From Sinorhizobium mexicanum (GTDB lineage Bacteria; Pseudomonadota; Alphaproteobacteria; Rhizobiales; Rhizobiaceae), in assembly GCF_013488225.1 (NCBI RefSeq), contig NZ_CP041238.1, positions 2,753,501-2,817,500 of the forward strand: a stretch of DNA of 64,000 nucleotides. The letters are read 5' to 3'. Positions 44,363 to 53,036 of this stretch are shown here, one piece after another. Every line of letters begins with the position of its first letter. Positions within the stretch are counted from its first letter, which is position 1. Both the position numbers and the translations under genes were made by a program. Below the pieces are notes generated by a model. That model had not been told where the DNA came from, made no database searches, and saw only the letters and a list, made by a program, of their open reading frames with translations.

Positions 44363-45322
44363 TCATTGCTTTGCCCACCCGTCTATGCGTGCTGCGTTGC
44401 CGTCGACCCATTTCTTGGCGTAGTCGGGGGGCGTCTGGCGTTCCACCTCCAGCGCGTAGCTCATCGCCGTCACCTCGTCCGGCGAGAAATCCACCTCCTC
44501 CAGGAACTTCGCGATATCGGGATGCTTCTTGCCGAAGGCCGCCGCATAGGCGATGTGGAAATGCGCCGTATCCCAGCCGGTGGCCGCGCTCGACTTGGTG
44601 ACCCACAGCGGATCGTCCGCCGGCACGATCTTCCATTTCGCCGGGTCATGTGCCGGCTCCTCGATACGTGTGAGCTTGTGCAACTCGAAGACGTGGTGCG
44701 GCGCATAGCAATAGAACACCATCGGCCGGGCGGTCGCGACCGCCGCATCGACCGCCGCCATCGCCACCTCCTCCTCGGTTTCGACGAGCGTCAGGTTTGC
44801 GGCATAGCCGTAGCTGTTCGCCCGTACGCGCTCTATCCCCGTCGAAAGCCAGGTCGGCGCGCCGATCCACACTTCGCCGCGTCCATCCCCGTCGGTGTCG
44901 AGCACTGCGGTCTTCGCCGGATCGCTGAGGTCGGCGATCGTCTTGAGGCCGGCAGCGGCTGCCTCGGGCGTGGCGCAAAGGCCCTGCCACGCCGGAACGG
45001 CGCGCCCGCTCAGGACGACGGCACCCTTGTCCGTCACGTATTTCTTGATGAGATCCTCGAAATTCGGCCGCCACACTTCGGGCTGGATGTCGACCTCGCC
45101 CTTTTCGAGCCCGACAAAGGCGCTGATCGTGCCGAGTTCGCGCACGTCGGCCTCGAGCCCGAACTTCTTGGCGATGCTCAATTTGAGAATATTGGCCGTT
45201 GCCTGTCCGGACGGCCAATTGGGCATGGCGATCACCAGGTCGGCCGCCTCAGCCGGCAGAGCAACAGTTGCGGCGAGCGCGGCTGCGAAGGCGGCCACGC
45301 GGAATTTCATGCTTCTCTTCAC
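44363..45322 (-). CDS. Glycine betaine/proline-type ABC binding protein (OpuAC/ProX-like)
   Basis: About 319 residues. Signal peptide (FRVAAFAAALAATVALPAEA) and a type II binding fold with VIAMPNWPSGQATANILKL and EKGEVDIQPEVWRPNFED, as in quaternary-amine binding proteins; aromatic cage residues include W in YCYAPHHVFELHKL-type region. A short DTDGDGRGEVWIG segment resembles a Ca loop. No permease or ATPase gene flanks it, so the transporter is elsewhere or it works alone. Either the GTG at 45322 (behind GGAGGG) or the ATG at 45310 can be the start. Confidence 0.83.
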   Translation of the reverse strand: MKRSMKFRVAAFAAALAATVALPAEAADLVIAMPNWPSGQATANILKLSIAKKFGLEADVRELGTISAFVGLEKGEVDIQPEVWRPNFEDLIKKYVTDKGAVVLSGRAVPAWQGLCATPEAAAAGLKTIADLSDPAKTAVLDTDGDGRGEVWIGAPTWLSTGIERVRANSYGYAANLTLVETEEEVAMAAVDAAVATARPMVFYCYAPHHVFELHKLTRIEEPAHDPAKWKIVPADDPLWVTKSSAATGWDTAHFHIAYAAAFGKKHPDIAKFLEEVDFSPDEVTAMSYALEVERQTPPDYAKKWVDGNAARIDGWAKQ

Positions 45323-45477
45323 AGTGCCCTCCGAACAGATTCCCCGAATGCTGCGGCTGATGTCTTGTGAATGAATGCTATGAGTCGAGTCGAAACTTGG
45401 AACGTCGCGCTATGTCGGACGCGACCTACGCGTATGCACGCACTTGATCTGACTGCGGGTCGAGGCGACCCGGAGTA

Positions 45478-45612
45478 CTATACAGGCATATCTTGACGGT
45501 CGGCAGGATGCACCAGCTTCTTCCCATCCGTCAACTTATCGTTGCTGAGTTTTGGGATTCCTCGCTCCCGTTGGCCCTTGAGGAGCACAACGATCGCCGC
45601 AGCGAGGATCAT
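45478..45612 (-). CDS. Possible small membrane protein (44 aa), overlapping region after CBS gene
   Basis: On the minus strand an ATG at 45612 opens MILAAAIVVLLKGQRERGIP and runs to a TAG at 45478-45480. One hydrophobic segment then a basic tail. The frame is open further upstream (adding about AAHVLGPLLFEL) and no good ribosome site precedes the ATG, so expression is doubtful. Rest of the 325-base gap between the binding protein and CBS gene shows nothing else. Confidence 0.3.
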   Translation of the reverse strand: MILAAAIVVLLKGQRERGIPKLSNDKLTDGKKLVHPADRQDMPV

Positions 45613-45647
45613 GAGCTCGAACAATAGAGGACCAAGAACGTGGGCCG

Positions 45648-46310
45648 CTAAATCTCCTGTTCCACGACCAGCCTGTCGACATAACTTTCAACGCCGTTGA
45701 TATTCTCCATCAGCACCTTGATCGCGCGACGCTCCAGCTCGCTCTTCAACTTGCCTTCAAGCACGGCGCGGCAAGCTTCCACGGTGACCGTGATGTTGCG
45801 CAGATCCAGGCCGAGGTCGGAGCGAAGGCGCGCGCGGATCGCGACGGCAAGCGCCTCGTCTCCCCTGACCGCGCCCTCACCGGGAACGTCGACGATCGCA
45901 CGCAAAAGGTCGACGCGGCTGATGATGCCTACCAGCGTGCCATTGTCCACGACCGGCACGCGCTTTATCTTGTGCTCGAACATCAGTTCGGCAACGGCGC
46001 CGATCGGCGCGTCGCGTCCGACGGTGACGACCTCGGTCGACATCAGATCGGTGATGCGCCAGCTGTTGCTGCGGATGTAGCGGTCGAGGTCGACGAGGGC
46101 GCTTTCGGCCGCGCCAGTGCCCCCGCCCTTGCCGAGTTCGACACGGCGCAAAAGGTCGCCTTCCGTCAGCATGCCAGCGACCGCACCATCGTCGTCGATG
46201 ACAGGCAGACCGCTCAGCCCTTTCGTCACCATGGTTTCGATCGCGTGACGTACGCTGCTTGCCGTACTGATCGTCGCCACGTTTGTTGTCATGATTTCAT
46301 CGGCGCGCAT
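45648..46310 (-). CDS. Protein with two CBS domains and a C-terminal BON-like domain
   Basis: 220 residues. CBS pair in tandem (MTTNVATISTASSVRHAIET...GLPVIDDDGAVAGMLTEGDLL and MSTEVVTVGRDAPIGAVAEL...RVPVVDNGTLVGIISRVDLL, shown in part), then a ~70-residue BON-like domain (LAVAIRARLRSDLGLDLRNI...GVESYVDRL). CBS pairs bind adenosyl ligands such as ATP or AMP and sense energy state; BON domains bind membranes. Target protein unknown. ATG at 46310 has GGAGG five bases before; the longer frame from 46346 lacks it. Confidence 0.87.
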   Translation of the reverse strand: MRADEIMTTNVATISTASSVRHAIETMVTKGLSGLPVIDDDGAVAGMLTEGDLLRRVELGKGGGTGAAESALVDLDRYIRSNSWRITDLMSTEVVTVGRDAPIGAVAELMFEHKIKRVPVVDNGTLVGIISRVDLLRAIVDVPGEGAVRGDEALAVAIRARLRSDLGLDLRNITVTVEACRAVLEGKLKSELERRAIKVLMENINGVESYVDRLVVEQEI

Positions 46311-46442
46311 TTTGGCCTCCACCTGTTGCGGGAGAAACGAAAGCACTTTCTGCCTGACGGATTTGTCTGAGAGGAGGAAAGATGCAGGAAATGCCGAACA
46401 TTTTCAAATCTTTCCGAAGGGCCTAAGCGCGAAATCGGCTTC

Positions 46443-46691
46443 CTACGGCGCAACGGCAATACCCGCCTCCCTCGATGCATCAAGAAAAGTGATCCGGGCG
46501 ACGTAAGCCGGGAGATGGCCGCTCAACACCTCCTCGCATGCGGCAACAGCAGTGTGATAGGCAGGCCCCCTCCGCTGCGGCCAAGCCTCCTGCAGCAGGG
46601 CGAGAGCCTCGCTTGTGGTCGACACAAATGCCAAACCGCCTTCGCCAGACCTCACGACGACACATTCGTTCCAGGGACCGGCACTCATCAT
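46443..46691 (-). CDS. DUF982 protein
   Basis: 82 residues. SAGPWNECVVVRSGEGGLAF, STTSEALALLQEAWPQRRGP and AACEEVLSGHLPAYVARITF match the DUF982 family common and multicopy in rhizobia, of unknown function and with no known motif for catalysis. Two ATGs (46691 and 46688) follow AACGGGAGACGA. Small, soluble and probably cytosolic. The frame is open upstream but the conserved family starts here. Confidence 0.8.
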   Translation of the reverse strand: MMSAGPWNECVVVRSGEGGLAFVSTTSEALALLQEAWPQRRGPAYHTAVAACEEVLSGHLPAYVARITFLDASREAGIAVAP

Positions 46692-46906
46692 TCGTCTCCC
46701 GTTGGGCAGCGCAACTGGACACCGTTGTAAGTAACGTAGCAGCCGCGTTTTTGAAGTCGTGCCCGGGACAGGGAGTGCTGAAAATCTTTGGAACCCGACC
46801 ATCCTCGCGACCGTCGGCCACTCACGGTTGGGAGATGCGGCGCGAGCACACGGGCGCAAGCGGCGGCGGTGCGCCGCAGGGGTTGGGCTTCAATCTGCCC
46901 GGGCCA

Positions 46907-47761
46907 TCAGCCCAGTTGCAGGCCCGCCGCCCGGGCCGTCTCGCGCAGGAACGGCAAGCCGACCTCGATGACGTCGCGCGGGTCTTCGGCGACCGGTCGC
47001 CAGATTGCCAGCCCGCCGGCGATGTCCTGGTCGACATGGTTCATGCTCTCGAGCGTGATCGGGCCCTCGTAGCCGATGTCGGCGATCGCCTTCATGCAGG
47101 CCTGCCAGTTCAGCATGCCGCGCCCCGGCACCCCGCGGTTGGCCTCGGAGACATGCACATATCCGAGATAGGGCGCCGCTGCCTCGAACCCGGCGCCAAA
47201 GCTCTCCTCCTCGATATGCATGTGATAGGTGTCGAGATGGATGAAGATATTGTCGGCACCGATCCGTTCGATGATCCGCGCGGCGTCGATGCCGCGGTTG
47301 ATGAGATGGGTCTCGTAGCGGTTGCAGGGCTCGATGCCGAGCTTCACGCCGTGCGACCTTGCCGCCTTCGCCGCCCGCTCGAGGAACCGGCACATGCCGT
47401 CGATCTCCCTGGTCGTCGCGGCGCGGCCGGTGGTCTTGCCGATCGAGCCATAGGTGACGCCGGCGAGCCCGAAGCTGCCGACCTCCTCGCAGACCCGGAA
47501 GGCCGGCTCCAGGAAATCGAGCCCGTCTTGTGGGTGCGCGCCGATGTCGAGCGCCCGGGGCAGCCCGAGCGACGGTATCAGCTCGACGCCATAATGGCCG
47601 GCAAAGGACCGCGTCCGCCGGGTGTCGATTTCCCTCGGCCTCAGCAGCGGAATTTCCAGGAGCCCGACGCCGAGCTCCTTGAGGCGATCCATTTGCGGCT
47701 CGATGCGCGAGAGATCCCAGACAGGCGCGATCGCGAAAGTGTGCAGTCCGAAGGTATTCAT
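46907..47761 (-). CDS. Sugar-phosphate isomerase/epimerase-type TIM barrel
   Basis: 284 residues. Metal ligands E144 (LGIEPCNRYE), D177 (FIHLDTYHMH), H203 (YVHVSEANRG) and E238 (ITLESMNHVD), as in D-tagatose/psicose 3-epimerases. Opens MNTFGLHTFAIAPVWD. Interconverts ketoses or related sugars with a divalent metal in the cytosol. Last gene of the sugar importer operon, four bases after the ATPase stop, so it likely handles the imported sugar first or second. Substrate unknown. Confidence 0.87.
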   Translation of the reverse strand: MNTFGLHTFAIAPVWDLSRIEPQMDRLKELGVGLLEIPLLRPREIDTRRTRSFAGHYGVELIPSLGLPRALDIGAHPQDGLDFLEPAFRVCEEVGSFGLAGVTYGSIGKTTGRAATTREIDGMCRFLERAAKAARSHGVKLGIEPCNRYETHLINRGIDAARIIERIGADNIFIHLDTYHMHIEEESFGAGFEAAAPYLGYVHVSEANRGVPGRGMLNWQACMKAIADIGYEGPITLESMNHVDQDIAGGLAIWRPVAEDPRDVIEVGLPFLRETARAAGLQLG

Positions 47762-47765
47762 GAAG

Positions 47766-48542
47766 TCAGCCCCGTTGTTCGTGCATGGCCGCAGCCGAAA
47801 GGTCGCCGCCGCCGACGATGCGGCTGACGACCTCGCTCATGTTGGTTCCGGCGGTGGCAAGATTTGCGTCGGCCCGCCCGTGACGCAGGACGACGATGCG
47901 GTCGGTGACCGCAAGCACGTCGTTCAGGCGATGAGAGATCAGGATCACGGCAATGCCTTCCGATTTCAGCCGGCGGATGAGATCGAGCACGCTTTGCACC
48001 TCGCGCACGGCAAGGGCCGCTGTCGGCTCGTCCATGATGACGAGCTTCGGATTGAAGGTGAGCGCCCGGGCGATCGCCACGGTCTGCTGCTGGCCGCCTG
48101 AAAAGGAGCCGACCGAGCGGTTTATCGACGGCAGGTGGGCGCCGAGCCGCGCGATCATGCTTGCCGCCTCGCGGTCCATCCGGGCCTTGTCGATGAAGCC
48201 CGGAAACAGCCCGAACAGCTTCCGCGTCGGCTCGCGGCCGAGGAAGATGTTACTCGCCACGTCCTGCTGTTTCGCCAGCGACAGGTCCTGATAGATCATC
48301 TCGATACCGAGTTCGCGCCGTGCGCCGGGGTCGAGCGGCAGTACGTCCCTGCCGTCGAACTCGATCGAGCCGGCGTCGGCCCGGTAGATGCCGGTGATCG
48401 TCTTCATCAACGTCGACTTGCCGGCGCCGTTGTCGCCGACGAGGCCGACGACCTCGCCCTTCTCGACGGAGAGATCAACGCCATGCAGCACGTCGACAGC
48501 GCCAAAGCTCTTGCGGATGCCGGAAAGCGTGAGAAGGGTCAT
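47766..48542 (-). CDS. Sugar ABC importer ATPase (single domain, FrcA-like)
   Basis: 258 residues. One nucleotide-binding domain rather than the two of RbsA/XylG: Walker A GDNGAGKST, Q-loop MIYQDLSLAKQ, signature FSGGQQQTVAIARAL, Walker B IMDEPTAAL, switch ISHRLNDVL. Single-domain versions are known for fructose (FrcA) and related importers in rhizobia. The start overlaps the permease end (ATGA). Confidence 0.92.
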   Translation of the reverse strand: MTLLTLSGIRKSFGAVDVLHGVDLSVEKGEVVGLVGDNGAGKSTLMKTITGIYRADAGSIEFDGRDVLPLDPGARRELGIEMIYQDLSLAKQQDVASNIFLGREPTRKLFGLFPGFIDKARMDREAASMIARLGAHLPSINRSVGSFSGGQQQTVAIARALTFNPKLVIMDEPTAALAVREVQSVLDLIRRLKSEGIAVILISHRLNDVLAVTDRIVVLRHGRADANLATAGTNMSEVVSRIVGGGDLSAAAMHEQRG

Positions 48543-49531
48543 ACGCGGCTCTCCCTGCGCACCTGATACTGGTCGATGAAGACCGCGAGGATCAGCACCG
48601 CGCCGATCGCCATCTGCTGGTAATAGGATTGCACCGCGAGCAGGTTGAGCCCGTTCTGCAGCACGCCCATGATCAGCGCGCCGATCATGGTGCCGAGTAT
48701 GGAGCCGCGGCCGCCGAAGAGATTGGTGCCGCCGATGATCGCCGCGGTGATCGCCGTCAGTTCGTAATTGAGCCCCGCCGTCGGATCGCCGGAGTTGATG
48801 CGCGCCATGAACAGCATGCCGGCAAGCCCTGCGAGCGCGCCGGAAAGCGTGTAGAGGATACGCCTATGGCGCTCGACGCGGATGCCGGCGGCGCGCGCAG
48901 CACTTTCGGAATCCCCGAGCGCCATCGTGTGTCGGCCGAATTTCGAATAGGCGAGCACGCAATGGGCGACGATCGCGGTGACGACGAAGATGATCACCGG
49001 CATGGGAATGCCAAGCGGTCGCCCCTGGCCGACATAGACCATCACGGCCGGCAGGCCATAGATCACCCGCCCGTCGGAAATCACCAGCGCAAGCCCGCGC
49101 GCAAGGCCCAGCATGCCGAGCGTGACGATGAAGGCCGGGACGAAGGCGCGCGTGATCAGCTGGCCGTTGACATAACCGGCGGCCGCCCCGGCAAGAATGC
49201 AGGTGGCAAGCCCCACGGGCGAAGGCGCACCGAGATTGACGGCGACATAGGCGCCCGCCACGCCGGAAAGCCCCATCACCGAGCCGAGCGACAGGTCCAG
49301 CCCGCCGGACCCGATGACATAGGTCGCGGCGATCGCCAGCACGCCGATCGTCGAGGTGGCCAGCAGGATGTTCAGAAAATTGCTGAGCGACAGGAAGAAC
49401 GGCGACAGCACGGCCATGACGGCGCTGAGCACGATCAGGACGATGAAGGATTCCAGCCGTATGTGCAGTTGCTCGACCGATGTTCGCTGCGCCCGCGCCC
49501 AAAGCCCGGGCTGCGCCGTTTCATGTGTCAT
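48539..49531 (-). CDS. Sugar ABC importer permease (ribose/xylose/fructose type)
   Basis: 330 residues, about nine to ten helices. Carries YVIGSGGLDLSLGSVMGLSG and the C-terminal ITAAIIGGTNLFGGRGSILGT hallmark of this class. Forms the channel for the importer. Start ATG at 49531 with GGTGGGAACG before; a GTG nine bases upstream is an alternative. Operon order: binding protein, permease, ATPase, epimerase. Confidence 0.92.
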   Translation of the reverse strand: MTHETAQPGLWARAQRTSVEQLHIRLESFIVLIVLSAVMAVLSPFFLSLSNFLNILLATSTIGVLAIAATYVIGSGGLDLSLGSVMGLSGVAGAYVAVNLGAPSPVGLATCILAGAAAGYVNGQLITRAFVPAFIVTLGMLGLARGLALVISDGRVIYGLPAVMVYVGQGRPLGIPMPVIIFVVTAIVAHCVLAYSKFGRHTMALGDSESAARAAGIRVERHRRILYTLSGALAGLAGMLFMARINSGDPTAGLNYELTAITAAIIGGTNLFGGRGSILGTMIGALIMGVLQNGLNLLAVQSYYQQMAIGAVLILAVFIDQYQVRRESRV

Positions 49532-49594
49532 CGTTCCCACCCACTACAAGAGGCAGCTGGCGCAGTATGGCGCGCCAGCCGGGTTCGGCAAAGC

Positions 49595-50578
49595 TCACTT
49601 GACGTATTGAAGCATCGGCTCCTTGCCGGCATCGAGCACGTCCTTGGTCAGTACCAGCGTTGGCACGGCGATGTCCGCCGTGACGCTTTCGCCGGCGATC
49701 GCCTTCTTGACGTTCTCGACCGCCTGTTTTCCGACGAGATAGGGAAGCTGGGCGACCGAGGCGTTGAGCCTGCCGTCCTTGATCGACTTCACCGCATCGG
49801 AGTTGCCGTCGACGCCGATGATCGTCACCTGGTCGCCCTTGCCGGCGGCATAGACCGCCTCGACTGCGCCGAGCGCCATGCCGTCATTGGCGGCGAAGAT
49901 GCCGACGAGGTCCGGGTTGCGGGTCAGGATATCGTTGGTGATCGAAGCCGCCTTGCCGCGGTCCCAGTCACCGGGAAGCGAGGCCACAACCTCGAGGCCT
50001 GGCGCCTGTTCCTTCAGCCGTGCAGCAAAGCCTTGCGCGCGCCTCTGCCCGGTCACGTTGCCCGACAGGCCCTCGATCACCAGCACCGGCCCCTTGGCAT
50101 CCTTGCCGAGCTTCTCGACGAGATAATCGGCACCCTGCGCGCCTGCCGCGACATTGTCCGAGCCGATGCGGAAGGTGATCTTGATGCCTTCCTTGTCGAG
50201 CACCGCCTGATCGAGGTTGCCGTCGAGATCGACGACCTTGATACCGGCGTCCTGCGCCGCCTTGAGGCACGGCAGGAGGTTGGTCGAGTTGATGGCGGCG
50301 GTGATCATCGCCACCGGCTTGCGTTCCAGCATCGTGTTGCAGAGATTGAGCTGCGGCTCGGCTGCCTGGTCGCTCTCGGCGGCTTGCAGGAAATATTTCA
50401 CGCCGGCTTCCTTGGCGCCGTCCTCGACCCCCTGGCTCATGGCGCCCCAGAACGGATTGGCGAGCGTTTTCATCAGGACGCCGTATTCGCCGTCTTCGGC
50501 GATAGCAGGCGCGGCGAAGGCCATTGCAACGCCCAACGCCAAAGTAAATCGATTTATCTTTGCGACAAATGGTTGCAT
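49595..50578 (-). CDS. Periplasmic sugar-binding protein (ribose/allose type)
   Basis: 327 residues. Signal peptide (INRFTLALGVAMAFAAPAIA), then type I binding fold: YGVLMKTLANPFWGAMSQGVEDGA, NPDLVGIFAANDGMALGAVEA and TIIGVDGNSDAVKSIKDGRL. Binds a pentose or hexose for the adjacent permease. ATG at 50578. A LacI-type operator word lies inside its first coding bases (50544-50556). The LacI gene ends 77 bases upstream on the same strand, so the regulator and importer may be one transcript. Confidence 0.92.
   Translation of the reverse strand: MQPFVAKINRFTLALGVAMAFAAPAIAEDGEYGVLMKTLANPFWGAMSQGVEDGAKEAGVKYFLQAAESDQAAEPQLNLCNTMLERKPVAMITAAINSTNLLPCLKAAQDAGIKVVDLDGNLDQAVLDKEGIKITFRIGSDNVAAGAQGADYLVEKLGKDAKGPVLVIEGLSGNVTGQRRAQGFAARLKEQAPGLEVVASLPGDWDRGKAASITNDILTRNPDLVGIFAANDGMALGAVEAVYAAGKGDQVTIIGVDGNSDAVKSIKDGRLNASVAQLPYLVGKQAVENVKKAIAGESVTADIAVPTLVLTKDVLDAGKEPMLQYVK
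50544..50556. promoter_or_regulatory. LacI-type operator word inside the binding-protein start
   Basis: Reverse-strand GATAAATCGATTT, with perfect palindrome TAAATCGATTTA at 50545-50556, within codons 8-12 of the binding-protein gene. The same 13-base word is at 51765-51777 in the divergent gap before LacI. Confidence 0.55.
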
Positions 50579-50655
50579 CGTTTCCTCCAGTTGATGTCAC
50601 GCACCGTGAGTTCCAGCCAGATACGGTGCTTGCCTTCCGTCTTCGACAATCGGGG

Positions 50656-51717
50656 TCATTGCCGTTTTCCTCCCCCGGAATGCGGTCCGCTACCTGGCGA
50701 CCCAACGGATTCCCGCATCAAGACCTTGCATGGTTCGAGCCGCGCCATCGGCGGCCCCCCTTCCCCTTCGATCCGGCGAAACAGCACGTCCATCGCCTCG
50801 ATGGCGATCTGCCGGACCGGCTGCACGACCGCCGCGATCGCCGGCCACGTCACCTGCATCCACTCGGCATCGTCGAAGCCGACGAGGGAAATGTCGTTCG
50901 GGCAATGCCAGCCGCGCCGGCGGAATTCGCTGAGCGCGACCAGCGTACCCCTCAGGAACAGGGAATAGACGGCGGTCGGCCGCTCGCCCTTGGCGAAATA
51001 ATCTCGCAGCGAAGACCGCAGCGGCTCGACGTCGCTTTCGGAAAGGATCACGTCGACGCGGGTATCGGCGGCGAGTTGCTGCGCGCGCTCGCGAAAGCTG
51101 TCCAGCCGGGCGCGCACCGTTGCCGCCTGCTCGCCAAGCCCCAGCACCAGGATATGGCGGTGGCCTCTCTCGACGAGCTCGCTGGCCACCTCGGCGCTCG
51201 CCGAAACACTGTCGGCCGAAACAGTGTCGAACGAGTCGTCCGCAAGCACCCGGTCGATCAGCACCCCGGTCATGCCGTTCTTCTTCATGAACCCTGCCGC
51301 CGGTCCGTGCTCGTTGCGCACCGGCGCCAGCACGACGCCGGAGACGCGCCAGTCGTGCATGCGGGCGAGGATTTCCTTTTCGCGCGTTTCCGACTCCCGG
51401 CTCGACGCCGCGACGAGCGCATAGCCGCGCTGTTCGGCCAGCCGCTCCAGTTGCGTGATCACGGAGCCGAAGAACTCGCTTTCGAATTCCGGAACGATCG
51501 CGCCGATGATGCGGCGCTTGGCGCGCCTCAGGTCCGAGGCGAGCGGATCGACGCGATAGCCGAGCAGTTCCACCGCGTCGAACACGCGCTGAACGTTCTC
51601 GGGCTTTACCGTCGAGACACCTTGCAGGACTTTCGACACCGTCGCGGCAGAGACGCCGGCGCTATTCGCCACGTCGTGGATCGACGGCCGCCGCGCATGC
51701 GCTTCCCGATGAACCAT
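50656..51717 (-). CDS. LacI-family regulator of the sugar locus
   Basis: 353 residues. N-terminal HTH SIHDVANSAGVSAATVSKVL and the hinge YRVDPLASDLRRAK, then a periplasmic-binding-like sugar domain with IGAIVPEFESEFFGSVI and ISLVGFDDAEWMQ. Sits between the importer operon and the divergent dehydrogenase, so it likely controls both sides. The ATG at 51717 follows GGGAGGAGAGG; the frame is open further to 51762. Confidence 0.92.
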   Translation of the reverse strand: MVHREAHARRPSIHDVANSAGVSAATVSKVLQGVSTVKPENVQRVFDAVELLGYRVDPLASDLRRAKRRIIGAIVPEFESEFFGSVITQLERLAEQRGYALVAASSRESETREKEILARMHDWRVSGVVLAPVRNEHGPAAGFMKKNGMTGVLIDRVLADDSFDTVSADSVSASAEVASELVERGHRHILVLGLGEQAATVRARLDSFRERAQQLAADTRVDVILSESDVEPLRSSLRDYFAKGERPTAVYSLFLRGTLVALSEFRRRGWHCPNDISLVGFDDAEWMQVTWPAIAAVVQPVRQIAIEAMDVLFRRIEGEGGPPMARLEPCKVLMRESVGSPGSGPHSGGGKRQ

Positions 51718-51764
51718 CCTCTCCTCCCGAGAGCAAGCAGTCTGCCGAGTGTCGCACAACAAGC

Positions 51765-51800
51765 GATAAATCGATTTTTCCGTATTGTAAATCGTTTCAT
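51765..51800. promoter_or_regulatory. Putative LacI operators in the divergent gap
   Basis: GATAAATCGATTT at 51765-51777 (palindromic core AAATCGATTT) followed by TAAATCGTTTC at about 51788-51798. Lies between the LacI (51717) and dehydrogenase (51874) starts. Confidence 0.6.
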
Positions 51801-51873
51801 TCGGCGTACAACCTGTGCGTCAGCGGTACATGTACCGAATGCATCGGAAGGAGCCGACCGGGAGGAAGAAGCC

Positions 51874-52905
51874 ATGTCCGACAATTCGCTGCCGCTGGTG
51901 ATCAGCGCGCCGGAACCGCGTACGCTCGACCTCATTTTCACCCCGCCTTCGCTTGCCCGGCTTCATGCCGGCTACCGGATCGTCGAGACGACCGACCGGG
52001 ACATTGCCGCGCTGCCGGCCGACGTTCTCGCCGCGGCCCGCTACATCATCGGCCAACCGCCGATTTCGGGCGAATTGCTTGACCGGATGCAGTCGCTGCG
52101 CTGCGTCTTCAACGTCGAGACCAACCTGATCAACAACATGCCCTACGAGACGTTGTTCGAGCGCGGCATCCACGTGGTGACGACCGGCGCGGTCTTTGCC
52201 GAGCCCGTGGCCGAGCTTGGCCTTGCCATGGCGATCAATCTCGCGCGCGGGATCGTCGATGCGGATCTCGCGTTTCGCGAAGGCGAGGAATTGTGGGGCG
52301 GCGACGGCAACCGCACGGCGCGGCTCATATCCGGCGCAGATGTCGGCATCATCGGCTTCGGCGACCTCGGCAAGGCGCTGAACCGCCTGCTGTCGGGTTT
52401 CCGTACCCGCACACGGGTCTTCGATCCGTGGCTGCCGCCATCGATGCTGATAGAACACGGGGTGGAGCCGGCCTCGTTGGACGAGGTACTCTCCGAGAGC
52501 GACTACGTCTTCGTCGTCGCTTCGGTCACCAGCGAGAACCAGGGGTTCCTCGGCGCCGACGCCTTCGCGAAGATGCGCGAAGGCGCCGCGTTCATCCTGC
52601 TCAGCCGGGCCGGCGTCGTGGATTTCGAGGCATTGATGGATGCTGTAGGCACGAAGCACATCATTGCGGCCAGCGATGTCTTTCCGGAGGAGCCGCTCAG
52701 CCTCGATCATCCCGTCCGCACGCTACCGGGCTTCCTGCGCTCGGCCCACCGCGCCGGCGCCCTCGATGTCGCCTTCAAGCGCATGGGGGACATGGTGCTC
52801 GAGGACATGGACCTGATGGACCGCGGCCTGCCGCCGCTGCGCTGCAAGCGCGCCGAACGTGAAACCGTCTCGCGCATGCGCTCGAAGCCGGTGGACAGGA
52901 ACTAG
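51874..52905 (+). CDS. D-isomer-type 2-hydroxyacid dehydrogenase
   Basis: 343 residues. NAD-binding GIIGFGDLGKAL (GxGxxG), catalytic Arg in LLSRAGVVDFEAL, Glu in VFPEEPLSL and His in LRSAHRAGALD: full triad. Oxidises a 2-hydroxyacid or reduces a 2-oxoacid with NAD(P). Start ATG at 51874 with GGGAGGAAGAAGCC before; the frame extends far upstream but antisense to LacI. Divergent from LacI and followed by an aldo/keto reductase, it probably processes an acid derived from the imported sugar. Confidence 0.88.
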   Translation: MSDNSLPLVISAPEPRTLDLIFTPPSLARLHAGYRIVETTDRDIAALPADVLAAARYIIGQPPISGELLDRMQSLRCVFNVETNLINNMPYETLFERGIHVVTTGAVFAEPVAELGLAMAINLARGIVDADLAFREGEELWGGDGNRTARLISGADVGIIGFGDLGKALNRLLSGFRTRTRVFDPWLPPSMLIEHGVEPASLDEVLSESDYVFVVASVTSENQGFLGADAFAKMREGAAFILLSRAGVVDFEALMDAVGTKHIIAASDVFPEEPLSLDHPVRTLPGFLRSAHRAGALDVAFKRMGDMVLEDMDLMDRGLPPLRCKRAERETVSRMRSKPVDRN

Positions 52906-53036
52906 CCCGGCCCCATGAACAGCCCTCGATTGCGAGCCGCTGTCTTGTTTGACTTCGCGTAGCCGAAACCTAGGTAGAAGGCGACCTGCAAAACCGATCG
53001 CTCCTGCCCCTTTCAATCCCATCTGAGAGAAAAGCG

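Noticed and set aside
48629..50968. 779-codon open frame on the plus strand
   Set aside because: Antisense to the sugar permease and binding-protein genes; composition typical of a shadow frame.
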